From Nocardia sp. BMG51109 (GTDB taxonomy: Bacteria > Actinomycetota > Actinomycetes > Mycobacteriales > Mycobacteriaceae): DNA of 64,000 nt. The notes under the pieces were generated by a model. That model worked only from the letters and a program-made list of their open reading frames with translations. It made no database searches and was not told where the DNA came from. Location of the stretch: positions 124,001 to 188,000 of the forward strand of contig NZ_JAFQ01000003.1 in the NCBI RefSeq assembly GCF_000526215.1, in the 5' to 3' direction. Below are positions 47,371 to 56,992 of the stretch, in pieces. The position numbers and the translations under genes were made by a program. Each line of letters starts with the position of its first letter. Positions within the stretch are counted from its first letter, which is position 1.

Positions 47371-47781
47371 CTACCGCTGACGCGGCAGGCTGCCGAGTTC
47401 GCGCCCGACCCGGGCGGCGAGCTCGTTCATCCGGTGGGCGACCAGGTTGACGTCCACCTGGGTGGTGGTGGAGACGCCGATCAGCGCGCCGTCCCCGGCC
47501 GCGGTGATGAAGATCATCCCGTCGTCGTATTCGGTCATGTTCTGCCGCACCGAGTTCGCCGCGCCGCAGAACTCGCCGAGTGCCTTGCCCAGCGACCGCA
47601 GCCCGGACGCGGCGGCGGCGAACCGCTCGGCATCGTCGACCGAGATGTCGCCGACCTGAGCGATGCGCAGGCCGTCTTCCGAGAGCAGGACGGCGAACCG
47701 GACGCCGGGAACATTGAGGTCTTCGAGCATCCAAGCCAGTTTTTCGCCGTCGGTGACGGCCGTACCGGGTGTGCCCATCAA
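47371..47781 (-). CDS. Conservon roadblock/LC7 protein (CvnB-type)
   Basis: A 136-residue roadblock-fold protein: LAWMLEDLNVPGVRFAVLLS, DGLRIAQVGDI, and DDGMIFITAAGDGALIGVST match the family that regulates Ras-like GTPases. It overlaps the sensor-kinase gene by 4 bp (ATGA-type) and precedes DUF742, the standard conservon order. Confidence 0.9.
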   Translation of the reverse strand: MMGTPGTAVTDGEKLAWMLEDLNVPGVRFAVLLSEDGLRIAQVGDISVDDAERFAAAASGLRSLGKALGEFCGAANSVRQNMTEYDDGMIFITAAGDGALIGVSTTTQVDVNLVAHRMNELAARVGRELGSLPRQR

Positions 47782-49289
47782 GAGGTCATCCCTTCGGTGT
47801 TTTCATGCGTGGCGGAGGTTCGGCCGGTCTTCGAGCCGTTCTGCCACGCAGCGGCGATATCGGGGCGGGGCAGCGCGGTATCGGTATCCGGTCCGCGCGA
47901 GAGCGTGGAGACCGCCACGGTCCGGCGGCGGCGCCGTGGGAGACCGCCCGGGGTGATGTCGTGGACGGTGGACATGGATTCGGCCTCGGAGTCCTGGCTG
48001 TATTCGGGATCTTCGGTCGGAGTGATATGCGCGGCCTCACCTGTCATGGGGCGGGTGGTCTCGGAGTGGACGCTCGGCCCGCCGACGGGAACCGCCTCGG
48101 GCGGCGCGGCGTGCCGGGCCGACGGGGTGTCCACGGCGGTGACGGGTTCCGGTCCGGCGGCCGCGGCCGAGATCATGGTCGAGGTGGCGACCTGCGGCGT
48201 GGCCTCGCGAGGCGAGAGCAGCGCCTCCGGGACATAGACCATCGCGCGCATGCCGCCGTAGGTGTTGGGGCCGTCGATGTAGACGGTGAACCCGTACCGG
48301 CGGGCCAGCGAGGCGATACCCGGGAAACCCACGCGCGGTGCGGGTCCGAGCTGGTGGATGTCGACGATCCGCTCGCCGGCCAGGACCTGCCGGGCCTCTT
48401 CCATCTGCTCGGCGTTCATGCGCACACCCGCGTCGTCGACGATCACCGTGACGCCGTGGTGGCCCTCCTGGAAGGTGACGTCGACGAACGAGGTGGGCGG
48501 GGAATAGCGCAGCGCGTTGTCCAGCAGCGTGGCCAGCGTGTGCACCAGCGGCTCCACGGCGCGGCTGATGACGGTGCGGTCGAGCTGGTGCGGGCGAACG
48601 CGGGTGAAGTCGCGGACACGGCCGACGGCGCCGCCGACGACATCGGTGAGCGACTGCTGCGGCCAGCGCCGGCCGGGGAGACCACCACACACGATCACAT
48701 AGGACTGCGACTGGCGGATCATCTGCTGCACGCTGTGGTCGATGCGGATCAGGGTCTCGTAGACCTCGTCTCCGCGGTGCTCGCGCAGCGCGGTGCTGAC
48801 CACCTGGCTGACATCGGCGCCCAGGCTGACCACCGAGGTGCCGAACGCGCGGACGGCCGCGCTGGTGGCCTCCCGCGATGCGTTCTCGGCGTCGCTGCGC
48901 GCCGTCGTTTCGGTGCGGGAGATCGCCTGCTGCGTCTCGTATTCCGTCTCGCGACGGGTGCGGTCGCGGGTCTCGGCCTGGAGCATGCGGAGATCGCCGA
49001 TGTAGCGCTCACCGACACCGCGCAGCAACTGCGCGAAGCGGCCCTGGCTGCCACCGACCGGTATCTCCACCGACACGTCGGCGCGGCGCACCGAGTCGGC
49101 CACGTACGGCATCGTGTTGGCCGTGAAATGCTCGAGTTCGTCCTCGTGTTCGTGCAGTTCCCGCTCGGCCGTTTGAGCGCGGGTGCGCTGCTGCAGCGCG
49201 AAATACGCCGCATACAGCGCCGCCGCGACGGCCAAGATGAGTACTGCGGCGAGAATCCACGAAATCGTCACGGCGGTAGATTGATTCAT
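47778..49289 (-). CDS. Conservon sensor histidine-kinase-like protein (CvnA-type)
   Basis: A 503-residue membrane protein. One N-terminal membrane helix (TISWILAAVLILAVAAALYA) is followed by a coiled coil, a dimerisation helix region around DHSVQQMIRQSQS and an HATPase domain (ATLLDNALRYSPPTSFVDV; N-box Asn present). G-box glycines appear weakly in GFPGIASLARRYGF. The C-terminal 150 residues are Pro/Thr-rich and disordered. It lacks an obvious extracellular sensor domain, so the input is probably the envelope or a partner. First gene of the four-gene conservon; the 398-bp upstream spacer should hold its promoter. Confidence 0.88.
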   Translation of the reverse strand: MNQSTAVTISWILAAVLILAVAAALYAAYFALQQRTRAQTAERELHEHEDELEHFTANTMPYVADSVRRADVSVEIPVGGSQGRFAQLLRGVGERYIGDLRMLQAETRDRTRRETEYETQQAISRTETTARSDAENASREATSAAVRAFGTSVVSLGADVSQVVSTALREHRGDEVYETLIRIDHSVQQMIRQSQSYVIVCGGLPGRRWPQQSLTDVVGGAVGRVRDFTRVRPHQLDRTVISRAVEPLVHTLATLLDNALRYSPPTSFVDVTFQEGHHGVTVIVDDAGVRMNAEQMEEARQVLAGERIVDIHQLGPAPRVGFPGIASLARRYGFTVYIDGPNTYGGMRAMVYVPEALLSPREATPQVATSTMISAAAAGPEPVTAVDTPSARHAAPPEAVPVGGPSVHSETTRPMTGEAAHITPTEDPEYSQDSEAESMSTVHDITPGGLPRRRRRTVAVSTLSRGPDTDTALPRPDIAAAWQNGSKTGRTSATHENTEGMTS

Positions 49290-49687
49290 CAGGTTCCCTT
49301 GTCGCCGGCTGCCCGGCCGCCTCGTCCTTCCTCAACTCGCCGACCACCAGACACCAGGGCCGGATGACTTTCGTGTCGGCGCCGGAGCCCGCGGGACTGC
49401 CCTACGGGACTTCGAACTTGCTTACCGGACAGGCGGTTTCGGCATCGAACACCTGCCCGGCCGGGGTCCGATCGACCCCCAGCGCCCGACGACGGCAAAC
49501 ATTATCAGCAATTCCGGGGAGCAGCGACCGAATCGTTATACAGGCTACGGTTCCCGTTCTCTCAGTGCGAAGGTTGCAAATGCCTTGTCAGGCGGCTGAT
49601 CACGGCGAATCGGCAGCACAACCCCGAAGCGTCGGCCGGACCGGGATGCAATCGTGCATTCGCACATCCACACACCGGACGTGTCAT
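49290..49687. other. Intergenic region upstream of the conservon
   Basis: About 400 bp without a supportable gene. It should contain the conservon promoter. The A/T-richer stretch near 49500-49545 (ACATTATCAGCAATTCCG, CGTTATACAGG) is the likeliest site. Nothing else seen. Confidence 0.4.
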
Positions 49688-50353
49688 CTATTCGCCGAGG
49701 GTGTGCGCGACAGCGAGATGCAGCCGGATCAGGCCGGGCTCGTCGTCCTCGATCGCCCAGCCGATCTCCTCGATGCTGCGCAGGAATGCCCGGCCCCGGG
49801 CCCGTTCGGGGCCGACCGCGAGGGGCCGCGCGGTGTGCCGCACCACCCGCCGGGCCTGCTCCGGCGTTGCCGCGCACTGCGTTTGGATCATGACCGGGAA
49901 ACCGGCATCGAAGGTCGCTTCGCCCAGGTAGGGCTGGTGATCGATGAGCAGCCAGGGTTCGCGCTCGGCGGCCGGGATGTTGCCCAGCGGGGTGTCGCGG
50001 TTGACGATCGGCAGCGGTCCGGCCGGGACCGCCGGCGCACGGCGCCAGGCGGCGGCCCGCTCGAGCAGGGCGGCCGGGACGACCTGTGCCAGTTCGGGTT
50101 CCGGGTCGGTGAACCGGACCGTCCAGTCGGCTACGAGCGCGGCGGCCTCGGGGAGAGCTGGGAAACCGTCCGGTATGTCGACCGGTTCGCGCCGCAACCG
50201 CCGGTACGGCCGGCAGGCGCGTTCGACCCTGTCCACATTCTCCGGGCGCCCCTCGGGACTCGGAAGCCCGGCTGGGTCAGCAGCGGCGTGCCCGGCCGCG
50301 CCCATTCCAGCCGCAGTGCAAACGATGTCCGTGGGCAGATGATTTGCGTGCAC
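49688..50353 (-). pseudogene. Truncated aminoglycoside/hydroxyurea phosphotransferase remnant
   Basis: The frame encodes 221 residues whose second half fits APH(6)/hydroxyurea kinases: LLERAAAWRRAPAVP, then NRDTPLGNIPAAEREPWLLI and DHQPYLGEATFDAGFPVMIQ. In active enzymes the first motif is HGDLHxxNV; here the initial His-Gly is Asn-Arg, although the catalytic Asp and Asn remain. The N-terminal kinase lobe (about 100-130 residues with the ATP-binding lysine) is missing, and only 43 bases separate this frame from the divergent next gene, so it cannot lie upstream. I interpret it as a degraded remnant; a repurposed short protein is the alternative. Confidence 0.55.
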
Positions 50354-50396
50354 CGTACGGGCGGCGCGAACGGTACGGGCGACCTAGTCTTACTCC

Positions 50397-50792
50397 GTGG
50401 GGAACGAGAACCTGCGGGCGTCGGACGTCGATCGTGAGAAGTACGTCGCTCAGCTGCGGAAGGCCATGGACGAGGGCCGGTTGGATGTGCACGAGTTCGA
50501 CGAGCGGGTGAGTCGGGTCTACACCGCCCGGACCTACGGCGAGCTGACGCCGCTGCTGTCCGACCTTCCCGCCCAACGGATTTCGCCGTCCACCGAGCCG
50601 CGCGGCCGGATCCCGCAGTGGGTGCTGATCATGTGGACCCCGTGGGTGTTCGTCAACCTGCTGTGCGTGCTGATCTGGCTGGCCACCGGCATGGGCTACT
50701 TCTGGCCGTTCTGGGTCGAGGCCCCCTGGGGCCTGGCCCTGTGCATCCCCACCGTCATCGGCCTCTTGGTGCGCCGGTCCGAGCAAGGATGA
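50397..50792 (+). CDS. DUF1707 membrane protein
   Basis: A 131-residue protein. The N-terminal DUF1707 domain (LRASDVDREKYVAQLRKAMD and GRLDVHEFDERVSRVYTART) is followed by two membrane helices (VLIMWTPWVFVNLLCVLIWL and PWGLALCIPTVIGLLV). DUF1707 resembles the SHOCT module and is common in actinobacteria; the function is unknown. GTG 50397 lies 6 nt after TAGTCT, a leaderless-type -10. Confidence 0.85.
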   Translation: MGNENLRASDVDREKYVAQLRKAMDEGRLDVHEFDERVSRVYTARTYGELTPLLSDLPAQRISPSTEPRGRIPQWVLIMWTPWVFVNLLCVLIWLATGMGYFWPFWVEAPWGLALCIPTVIGLLVRRSEQG

Positions 50793-50864
50793 TCAGCCCT
50801 GTCCGCCGGCTCAGGGTGACCAGCCGCATCGCCCCCCGGCGGAGCCCCGGACATAAAACCCGAA

Positions 50865-51163
50865 ACTCGCCAAACCCGAGGCTGCACAACGCAACCCCAG
50901 ATTTGGCGAGTCAGGGGTAACTCTGATCGGGGACGGGCTCACCCGCCCCCTGGATTTCCGCAAGCCCGCAGCGCAACGCTCGTCGCACTCAACGGCTCGC
51001 AAAAACCCCGGAGAGGCGGTCTAGCACAACGCAACCCCAGATTTGGCGAGTCAGGGGTAACTCTGATCGGGGACGGGCTCACCCGCCACCTGATTTCCGC
51101 GAGCCCGCAGCGCAACGCTCGTCGCACTCAACGGCTCGCAGAAACCCCGGAGAGGCGGGTCAG
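50865..51163. repeat. 140-bp tandem duplication with inverted repeat arms
   Basis: Bases 50884-51023 are repeated at 51024-51163 with about 94% identity by eye and a 1-bp length difference. The second copy runs into the fixB stop codon. Just before copy 1, ACTCGCCAAA (50865-50874) is the exact reverse complement of TTTGGCGAGT (50902-50911) inside it. No ORF explains the conservation; the unit looks like a REP-type dispersed element or a duplicated fixB downstream region. It fills the whole gap between the DUF1707 gene and fixB. Confidence 0.85.
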
Positions 51164-52119
51164 CCCTTGTGCTTCTTGACCGCCTCGGCCAGCTGCGGGG
51201 CGACGTTGAACAGGTCGCCCACGATGCCGTAGTCGCTGATCTCGAAGATCGGCGCCTCTTCGTCCTTGTTGACGGCGACGATGGTCTTCGAGGTCTGCAT
51301 GCCGGCCCGGTGCTGGATGGCGCCGGAGATGCCCAGCGCCACGTACAGCTGCGGGGACACCGTCTTGCCGGTCTGGCCGACCTGGAACTGGCCCGGGTAG
51401 TAGCCCGAGTCGACGGCGGCACGCGAGGCGCCGACCGCGGCACCCAGCGCGTCGGCCAGCGGCTCGACGACCTTGTGGAAGTTGTCCTCGCTGCCCACGC
51501 CGCGGCCGCCGGACACGACGATGGTGGCCTCGGTGAGCTCCGGCCGGTCGCCGCCGACGATGGGCTCGCGGGAGGTCACCTTGGTGACGCCCTCTTCCTG
51601 CGCCGGGACCTCGACGGTCACCTTCTCGCCGGCGGCGGCCTGCGGGGCCGCCTCGATGGCGCCCGGGCGCACCGAGATCACCGGCACGTCGCCGGTGGCC
51701 TTGTAGTCGACGGTGAACGCGCCACCGAAGATGGAACCGGTCACCGAGCCGTCGGACTTGACGTCGATGACGTCGACCAGCAGGCCGGAGCCGATGCGCG
51801 CGGCCAGGCGACCGGACACCTCCTTGCCCTCGGCGGAGGCCGCCACCAGCACGGCGGCGGGGGAGGCCGACTCGGCCAGACCGGCCAGCACGTCGACCTT
51901 CGGCGTCACCAGGAAGCCGTCGGCGTCGTCGGACTCGGCGACGTAGATCTTCTCGGCGCCGGCCGCGGCCAGGGCGTCGGCCAGCTTGTCACCGGCGCCG
52001 GCGGCGCCGAGCACGACGGCGGCCGGGCTGCCCAGCGAGCGGGCGGCGGTGAGAAGTTCGGTGGTGACCTTCTTGGGCGCACCCTCGGCGTGCTCGACGA
52101 GCACGAGTACTTCTGCCAT
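51160..52119 (-). CDS. fixB: Electron transfer flavoprotein alpha subunit
   Basis: A 319-residue ETF-alpha, which carries FAD and passes electrons from acyl-CoA dehydrogenases to the quinone pool. The C-terminal FAD-binding half is intact: [40 protein letters not shown], and [20 protein letters not shown]. Lies 65 bp downstream of fixA in one operon. Its stop codon sits inside the second copy of the 140-bp repeat. M. tuberculosis ortholog Rv3028c. Confidence 0.95.
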   Translation of the reverse strand: MAEVLVLVEHAEGAPKKVTTELLTAARSLGSPAAVVLGAAGAGDKLADALAAAGAEKIYVAESDDADGFLVTPKVDVLAGLAESASPAAVLVAASAEGKEVSGRLAARIGSGLLVDVIDVKSDGSVTGSIFGGAFTVDYKATGDVPVISVRPGAIEAAPQAAAGEKVTVEVPAQEEGVTKVTSREPIVGGDRPELTEATIVVSGGRGVGSEDNFHKVVEPLADALGAAVGASRAAVDSGYYPGQFQVGQTGKTVSPQLYVALGISGAIQHRAGMQTSKTIVAVNKDEEAPIFEISDYGIVGDLFNVAPQLAEAVKKHKG

Positions 52120-52184
52120 TTGTTCTCTCTCCTATCGAGATCCTCGTCCGGCCGAGGCCGGAGCGCAGCGCGAACGGGTGCGAA

Positions 52185-52970
52185 TCAGATGATCTTCTGG
52201 CCGACCAGGTACTGGGAGATCTGGTTGCCGCCCTCGCCCTCGTCGACGATCTTCTCGCCCGCCGTGCGCGGCGGCTTCGGGGTGACACCGGTGACCGCGG
52301 AACCCGCGTTGCCCACACCGACGGTCGACGGGTCGATGCCCAGGTCGGCCAGGGTGAAGGTCTGCACTTCCTTCTTCTTCGCGGCCATGATGCCCTTGAA
52401 GGACGGGAAGCGCGGCTCGTTGATCTTCTCGGTGACCGAGACGATGGCCGGCAGCGCGGCCTCGAGCTTGAACACGCCCTCGTCGGTCTCGCGCTCGCCG
52501 GTGATCTTCTCGCCGTCGACGGCCAGCTTGCGCAGGTGGGTCAGCTGCGGGATGCCCAGGTACTCGGCGATGATGGCCGGCACCGCACCGGAGCGGCCGT
52601 CGGTCGCCTCGTTGCCGGCGATGACCAGTTCGACACCCTCGATCTGGCCCAGCGCACCGGCCAGGACCCATGCGGTCTGCACGGCGTCGGAGCCGTGGAT
52701 CGCGTCGTCCTTGACGTGGATGGCTTTGTCGGCGCCCATGGACAGCGCCTTGCGGATGGCCTCGGTCGCGCGCTCCGGCCCCATCGCCAGGACGGTGACC
52801 TCGCCGCCCTGCGCTTCCTTGATCAGCAGGGCCTCTTCGACGGCGCGCTCGTTGATCTCGTCCAGGATGGCGTCGGCGGCCTCACGGTCGAGGGTGTAGT
52901 CACCATCGGTCAACTTGCGCTCGGACCAGGTATCGGGAACCTGCTTGATCAGTACGACGATGTTCGGCAT
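52185..52970 (-). CDS. fixA: Electron transfer flavoprotein beta subunit
   Basis: A 261-residue ETF-beta. It starts MPNIVVLIKQVPDTWSERKL and shows the AMP-site region VLAMGPERATEAIRKALSMG and VIAGNEATDGRSGAVPAIIA, with LPAIVSVTEKINEPRFPSFK near the C-terminus. First gene of fixAB. The 194-bp spacer to the divergent methyltransferase gene carries two dyads that may be operators. M. tuberculosis ortholog Rv3029c. Confidence 0.95.
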   Translation of the reverse strand: MPNIVVLIKQVPDTWSERKLTDGDYTLDREAADAILDEINERAVEEALLIKEAQGGEVTVLAMGPERATEAIRKALSMGADKAIHVKDDAIHGSDAVQTAWVLAGALGQIEGVELVIAGNEATDGRSGAVPAIIAEYLGIPQLTHLRKLAVDGEKITGERETDEGVFKLEAALPAIVSVTEKINEPRFPSFKGIMAAKKKEVQTFTLADLGIDPSTVGVGNAGSAVTGVTPKPPRTAGEKIVDEGEGGNQISQYLVGQKII

Positions 52971-53075
52971 TGGTCTTCGTCGACCTCCTGTTCTGGTGGC
53001 ACGTGAGGGTGGGGTCGCACGATCGGGGTGGCCGTACGTCCGTGAAATAGCTCAGTGCGGGACATTACCTTACGT

Positions 53076-53118
53076 TAAGTTACTCGTGGGTAACTTAGGG
53101 TGTGATGTTCTGCATCAC
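53076..53118. promoter_or_regulatory. Two adjacent dyads in the fixA / methyltransferase divergent region
   Basis: TAAGTTAC-N6-GTAACTTA (53076-53097) is a perfect 8-bp inverted repeat and GTGATG-N5-CATCAC (53102-53118) a perfect 6-bp one directly after it. Their position between divergent genes and their TetR-like geometry suggest operators; the cognate regulator is not in the window. TAACGT at 53152-53157, 7 nt before the ATG at 53165, looks like a leaderless -10. Confidence 0.55.
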
Positions 53119-53164
53119 CACTCCGGACGCCGGTGTGCTAGGAGCAACCGCTAACGTCGGGTGA

Positions 53165-54076
53165 ATGAGTGAGGCCGTTTACTCCGGTGCGGTGGATCCG
53201 CTACCGCTCACCGGCGAGCGGACGGTGCCGGGCATCGCGGAGGAGAACTACTGGTTCCGCCGCCACGAGATCGTCTACGCGCGGCTGCTGGACCGCTGCG
53301 CCGGCAAGACCGTGCTGGAGGCCGGCTCGGGAGAAGGCTACGGCGCCAACATGATTGCCGACGTCGCCGCCCGGGTGATCGGGCTGGACTACGACGCGGG
53401 GGCGGTCGAGCACGTGCGTGCGGCCTACCCGCGGGTGGAGATGGTGCAGGGCAACCTTGCCGGGCTGCCGTTCGATGCGGCGTCGGTGGATGTCGTGGTG
53501 AACTTCCAGGTGATCGAGCATCTCTGGGATCAGGCGCAGTTCCTGCGCGAATGCTTCCGGGTGCTGCGGCCCGGGGGCGAGCTGCTGATCAGCACGCCCA
53601 ACCGGATCACCTTCTCGCCCGGGCGCGACACGCCCTTGAATCCCTTCCATACTCGCGAGCTGAACGCCGCCGAACTCTCCGAGTTGTTGGTGGACGCCGG
53701 GTTCCGGGTCGAGGTGATGGCCGGGGTGCAGCACGGACCGGGACTGGTCGCGCTGGACGAGAAGTGGGGCGGATCGCTCATCGACGCGCAGATCGAGCGG
53801 GCCCTGGCCGGGGAGGCGTGGCCGGCCGAGCTGGCCGCCGACGTCGCCGCCGTGGGTACCGAAGACTTCGTGCTGTGGGGTACCGCGGCGGGCCGCGTAG
53901 GTGACACCGCGGCGGGCCGTGTGGGTGATACCGCGGCGGGCCGTGTGGGTGATACCGCGGCGGGCCGTGTGGGTGATACCGCGGCGGGCCGCGTAGGTGA
54001 CACCGCGGCTGGTGGTGCATGGGATCCTGGTATCGACGCCAGCCTCGATCTCGTCGCCATCGCGGCGAAGCCCTGA
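53165..54076 (+). CDS. SAM-dependent methyltransferase with octapeptide repeats (Rv3030-like)
   Basis: A 303-residue class I methyltransferase: LEAGSGEGYGANMIADVAAR (motif I, residues about 56-75), VIGLDYDAGAVEHVRAAYP, VVVNFQVIEHLWDQAQFLRE and CFRVLRPGGELLISTPNRI. The ortholog Rv3030 belongs to the methylglucose lipopolysaccharide cluster and is a candidate glucan O-methyltransferase. Near the C-terminus are five copies of GDTAAGRV encoded by 24-bp repeats, inserted before the final conserved-looking segment. It begins the operon with GH57 and glycosyltransferase genes, 7 bp before the GH57 start. Confidence 0.88.
   Translation: MSEAVYSGAVDPLPLTGERTVPGIAEENYWFRRHEIVYARLLDRCAGKTVLEAGSGEGYGANMIADVAARVIGLDYDAGAVEHVRAAYPRVEMVQGNLAGLPFDAASVDVVVNFQVIEHLWDQAQFLRECFRVLRPGGELLISTPNRITFSPGRDTPLNPFHTRELNAAELSELLVDAGFRVEVMAGVQHGPGLVALDEKWGGSLIDAQIERALAGEAWPAELAADVAAVGTEDFVLWGTAAGRVGDTAAGRVGDTAAGRVGDTAAGRVGDTAAGRVGDTAAGGAWDPGIDASLDLVAIAAKP
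53882..54012. repeat. 24-bp tandem repeat in the Rv3030-like gene
   Basis: Five copies and a partial one of ACCGCGGCGGGCCGTGTGGG plus TGAT, in frame. Copies 1 and 5 share GCGTAGGTGAC variants while the middle copies are identical, which suggests expansion from the inside. Confidence 0.92.
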
Positions 54077-54083
54077 GGGTATC

Positions 54084-55733
54084 GTGAGCACCGATCAGTC
54101 TGCCGCGAGCGATGCACCCGTCCGTCCGGATCACGCGCCCGGGGGCGGCCGTTCCGCGGATTCCGTTCCGGGGCAGTTCACTCTCGTCCTGCACTCGCAC
54201 CTGCCCTGGCTGGCCCGGCACGGCAGATGGCCGGTCGGGGAGGAATGGCTCTACCAGTCCTGGGCGGCCTCCTATCTTCCCGTCGCGCGGGTACTGAGAA
54301 CCCTTGCCGCCGAAGGTCGTTCGCATCTGGTGAGTCTCGGGATCACCCCGGTGCTGGCGGCCCAGCTGGACGATCCGCACTGCCTGGCCGGGATGCACCA
54401 CTGGCTGGGGAACTGGCGCCTACGCGCCGACGAGGCGGCGATGGCGGGCAATGTCGCGCTGGGGGCCCACGAACACCGCCTCGCCACCGCGGAACTCGCG
54501 GAGTTCGAATCACGCTGGCGGCACGGGGGTTCGCCGGTGTGGCGGGAGCTGATCGACGCCGAGGCGATCGAGCTGCTGGGCGGGCCGCTGGCGCATCCGT
54601 TCCAGCCACTGCTCGATCCGCGGCTGCGGGCGTTCCAGCTCGCCGAGGGTCTGGCCGACGCGCGGCAGCGGTGGGGCGGCACGCCCTCCGGTATCTGGGC
54701 GCCCGAATGCGGTTTCACCCCCGGCATGGAAAGTGGTTATGCCGCAGCGGGAGTCACGCATTTCATGGTCGACGGGCCGGCGCTGCGGGGGGACACCACG
54801 CTGGGGCGGCCGGTGTGGGATTCGGATGTGCTCGCGTTCGGGCGGGATCTTCAGGTCAGCTATCGGGTGTGGTCGCCGAAGTCCGGGTACCCGGGGCACG
54901 GCGCCTACCGCGACTTCCACCATTACGACCACGACACCGGGCTCAAGCCGTCCCGGGTCACCGGTAAGCAGGTCGACGGGCCGGACAAGGCGCCCTACGA
55001 CCCCGAACTGGCCGCCGCGGCGGTGCGGCGCGACGTCGACGATTTCGTGCGGACGGTACGGGAACGGCTGCTGTCGGAGTCCGAGCGGATCGGCCGGCCC
55101 GCGCTGGTGGTGGCCGCCTTCGACACCGAACTGTTCGGGCACTGGTGGCACGAGGGACCGCAGTGGCTCGAACAGGTGCTGCGCGCGCTACCCGAGGCTG
55201 GGGTCACGGTCGGCACGCTGGCCGACGCCCGCGCGAACGGGTACGTGGGCGAGCCGGTGGAGCTGGCGGACTCCTCGTGGGGTTCGGGCAAGGACTGGCG
55301 GGTGTGGGCCGGCGACGCGGTGCGGGACCTGGTGGAGCTGAACGCCGATGTCGTGCGGCTGGCGCTGGAAACGCTGGACAAGATGCGCGCGCACGGCGAC
55401 GGCCTGCGCGATCCGGTGGCCGATCAGGTGCTGCGCGAGGCCGTGCTCACCGTGTCCAGTGACTGGGCGTTCATGGTCAGCAAGGATTCCGCCGCCGGTT
55501 ACGCGCGCGACCGCGCCCACCAGCACGCGCACGCCGTCCGGGAGATTTCCGGGGCGATTGCCGCCGGACAACTCGCCAAAGCCAGGGAATTGGCGGCAGT
55601 ATGGTACGCGGCCGACGGGATGTTTCCGGCACTGGATACGCGCCGGCTCGCCGCGGCCGACTCCGGCGGGAGCGGCCTACGCAACGACGGAGGGCCTCGC
55701 GGGCGACGCGGGGATACAGAAGGACCCGCATGA
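54084..55733 (+). CDS. GH57 family 1,4-alpha-glucan branching enzyme (Rv3031-like)
   Basis: A 549-residue GH57 protein: [20 protein letters not shown] near the N-terminus, the nucleophile Glu in [12 protein letters not shown] (about residue 213) and the acid/base Asp in [18 protein letters not shown] (about residue 350). The C-terminal helical part ends at [20 protein letters not shown]. The M. tuberculosis ortholog is the proposed branching enzyme of methylglucose lipopolysaccharide. GTG 54084 follows GAGGGT. The stop overlaps the glycosyltransferase start (ATGA). Confidence 0.92.
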   Translation: MSTDQSAASDAPVRPDHAPGGGRSADSVPGQFTLVLHSHLPWLARHGRWPVGEEWLYQSWAASYLPVARVLRTLAAEGRSHLVSLGITPVLAAQLDDPHCLAGMHHWLGNWRLRADEAAMAGNVALGAHEHRLATAELAEFESRWRHGGSPVWRELIDAEAIELLGGPLAHPFQPLLDPRLRAFQLAEGLADARQRWGGTPSGIWAPECGFTPGMESGYAAAGVTHFMVDGPALRGDTTLGRPVWDSDVLAFGRDLQVSYRVWSPKSGYPGHGAYRDFHHYDHDTGLKPSRVTGKQVDGPDKAPYDPELAAAAVRRDVDDFVRTVRERLLSESERIGRPALVVAAFDTELFGHWWHEGPQWLEQVLRALPEAGVTVGTLADARANGYVGEPVELADSSWGSGKDWRVWAGDAVRDLVELNADVVRLALETLDKMRAHGDGLRDPVADQVLREAVLTVSSDWAFMVSKDSAAGYARDRAHQHAHAVREISGAIAAGQLAKARELAAVWYAADGMFPALDTRRLAAADSGGSGLRNDGGPRGRRGDTEGPA

Positions 55734-56992
55734 AGATTCTGATGGTGTCGTGGGAGTACCCACCGGTGGTGGTCGGCGGGCTGGGCCGGCACGTCCACCA
55801 CCTGGCCACCGAGCTGGCCGCCGCCGGGCACGAGGTAGTGGTGCTGGCGCGCCGCCCGATGGGTACCGATGCCACGACCCATCCGACCGCCACCTTCATC
55901 GAGGATCGGGTGCTGGTCGTCGCGGTCGCCGAGGATCCGCCGGCCTTCGACTTCGGCGAGGACATGCTCGCCTGGACCCTGGCGATGGGGCATGCGATGG
56001 TGCGCGCCGGGATCGCGCTGAGCAAGCCGGGCATCGCCGAGGGCTGGACCCCGGAGGTGGTGCACGCGCACGACTGGCTGGTCGCGCATCCGGCCATCGC
56101 GCTGGCCGAGCACTACGACGTGCCGCTGGTGTCGACGATCCATGCCACCGAGGCGGGCCGGCACAGCGGCTGGGTGTCCGGCCGGGTGAACCGGCAGGTG
56201 CATTCGGTGGAGTGGTGGCTGGCCCGCGACTCCGACGCGCTGATCACCTGCTCGACCTCGATGCAGGAGGAGGTGGAGCGGCTCTACGGTCCCGAGCTGA
56301 TGCCCGTGACGGTGATCCGCAACGGAATAGACGTGGGCGCGTGGACCTTTCGCGAGCGCGCGCCGCGGTCCGGGCCGCCGCGGCTGCTGTATGTCGGGCG
56401 GCTGGAATACGAGAAGGGCGTGCAGGACGCGATCGCCGCGCTGCCGCGCATCCGCCGGGCGTATCCGGGCACCACGCTGACCGTCGCCGGGGTCGGCACG
56501 CAGTTCGACTGGTTGCAGGAGCGGGCCCGGGCACACCGGGTGGTGCGGGCGGTGAATTTCATCGGGCGCCTGGACCACGCGGACCTGCTGGGCTGGCTGC
56601 ACGGCGCCGACGCGATCGTGCTGCCCAGCCGCTACGAGCCGTTCGGGATCGTGGCACTCGAGGCCGCCGCCGCCGGAACGCCGCTGGTGACCTCCACCGC
56701 GGGCGGTCTCGGCGAGCTGGTCATCGACGGCATCACCGGCGCCTCCTTCGCACCGTCCGATGTGAACGGGCTGGTCGAGGCGGTCTGCGCGGTGCTCGAC
56801 GATCCGGCCACCGCCCAGTCGCGCGCCTACGCCGCCCACGCACTCCTGAACGCCGACTTCGCCTGGGATGTGGTCGCCGCCGAGACCATCCAGGTCTACC
56901 AGACCGCCAAGCGCCGCGTCCGCAACCCGCTGAGCCGCCCGGTGGTGGTGGAACGCCCACTGCCGGAACGGGATCCGAACAACCCGTACTGA
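55730..56992 (+). CDS. GT4 alpha-1,4-glucosyltransferase (Rv3032-like)
   Basis: A 420-residue GT-B glycosyltransferase: [20 protein letters not shown] (nucleotide-sugar site start), [49 protein letters not shown] and [20 protein letters not shown] (the E-x7-E motif). Rv3032 elongates the glucan of methylglucose lipopolysaccharide and also contributes to capsular glucan. It is coupled to GH57 by a 4-bp overlap. Ends at the edge of the pseudogene-bearing accessory island. Confidence 0.93.
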   Translation: MKILMVSWEYPPVVVGGLGRHVHHLATELAAAGHEVVVLARRPMGTDATTHPTATFIEDRVLVVAVAEDPPAFDFGEDMLAWTLAMGHAMVRAGIALSKPGIAEGWTPEVVHAHDWLVAHPAIALAEHYDVPLVSTIHATEAGRHSGWVSGRVNRQVHSVEWWLARDSDALITCSTSMQEEVERLYGPELMPVTVIRNGIDVGAWTFRERAPRSGPPRLLYVGRLEYEKGVQDAIAALPRIRRAYPGTTLTVAGVGTQFDWLQERARAHRVVRAVNFIGRLDHADLLGWLHGADAIVLPSRYEPFGIVALEAAAAGTPLVTSTAGGLGELVIDGITGASFAPSDVNGLVEAVCAVLDDPATAQSRAYAAHALLNADFAWDVVAAETIQVYQTAKRRVRNPLSRPVVVERPLPERDPNNPY

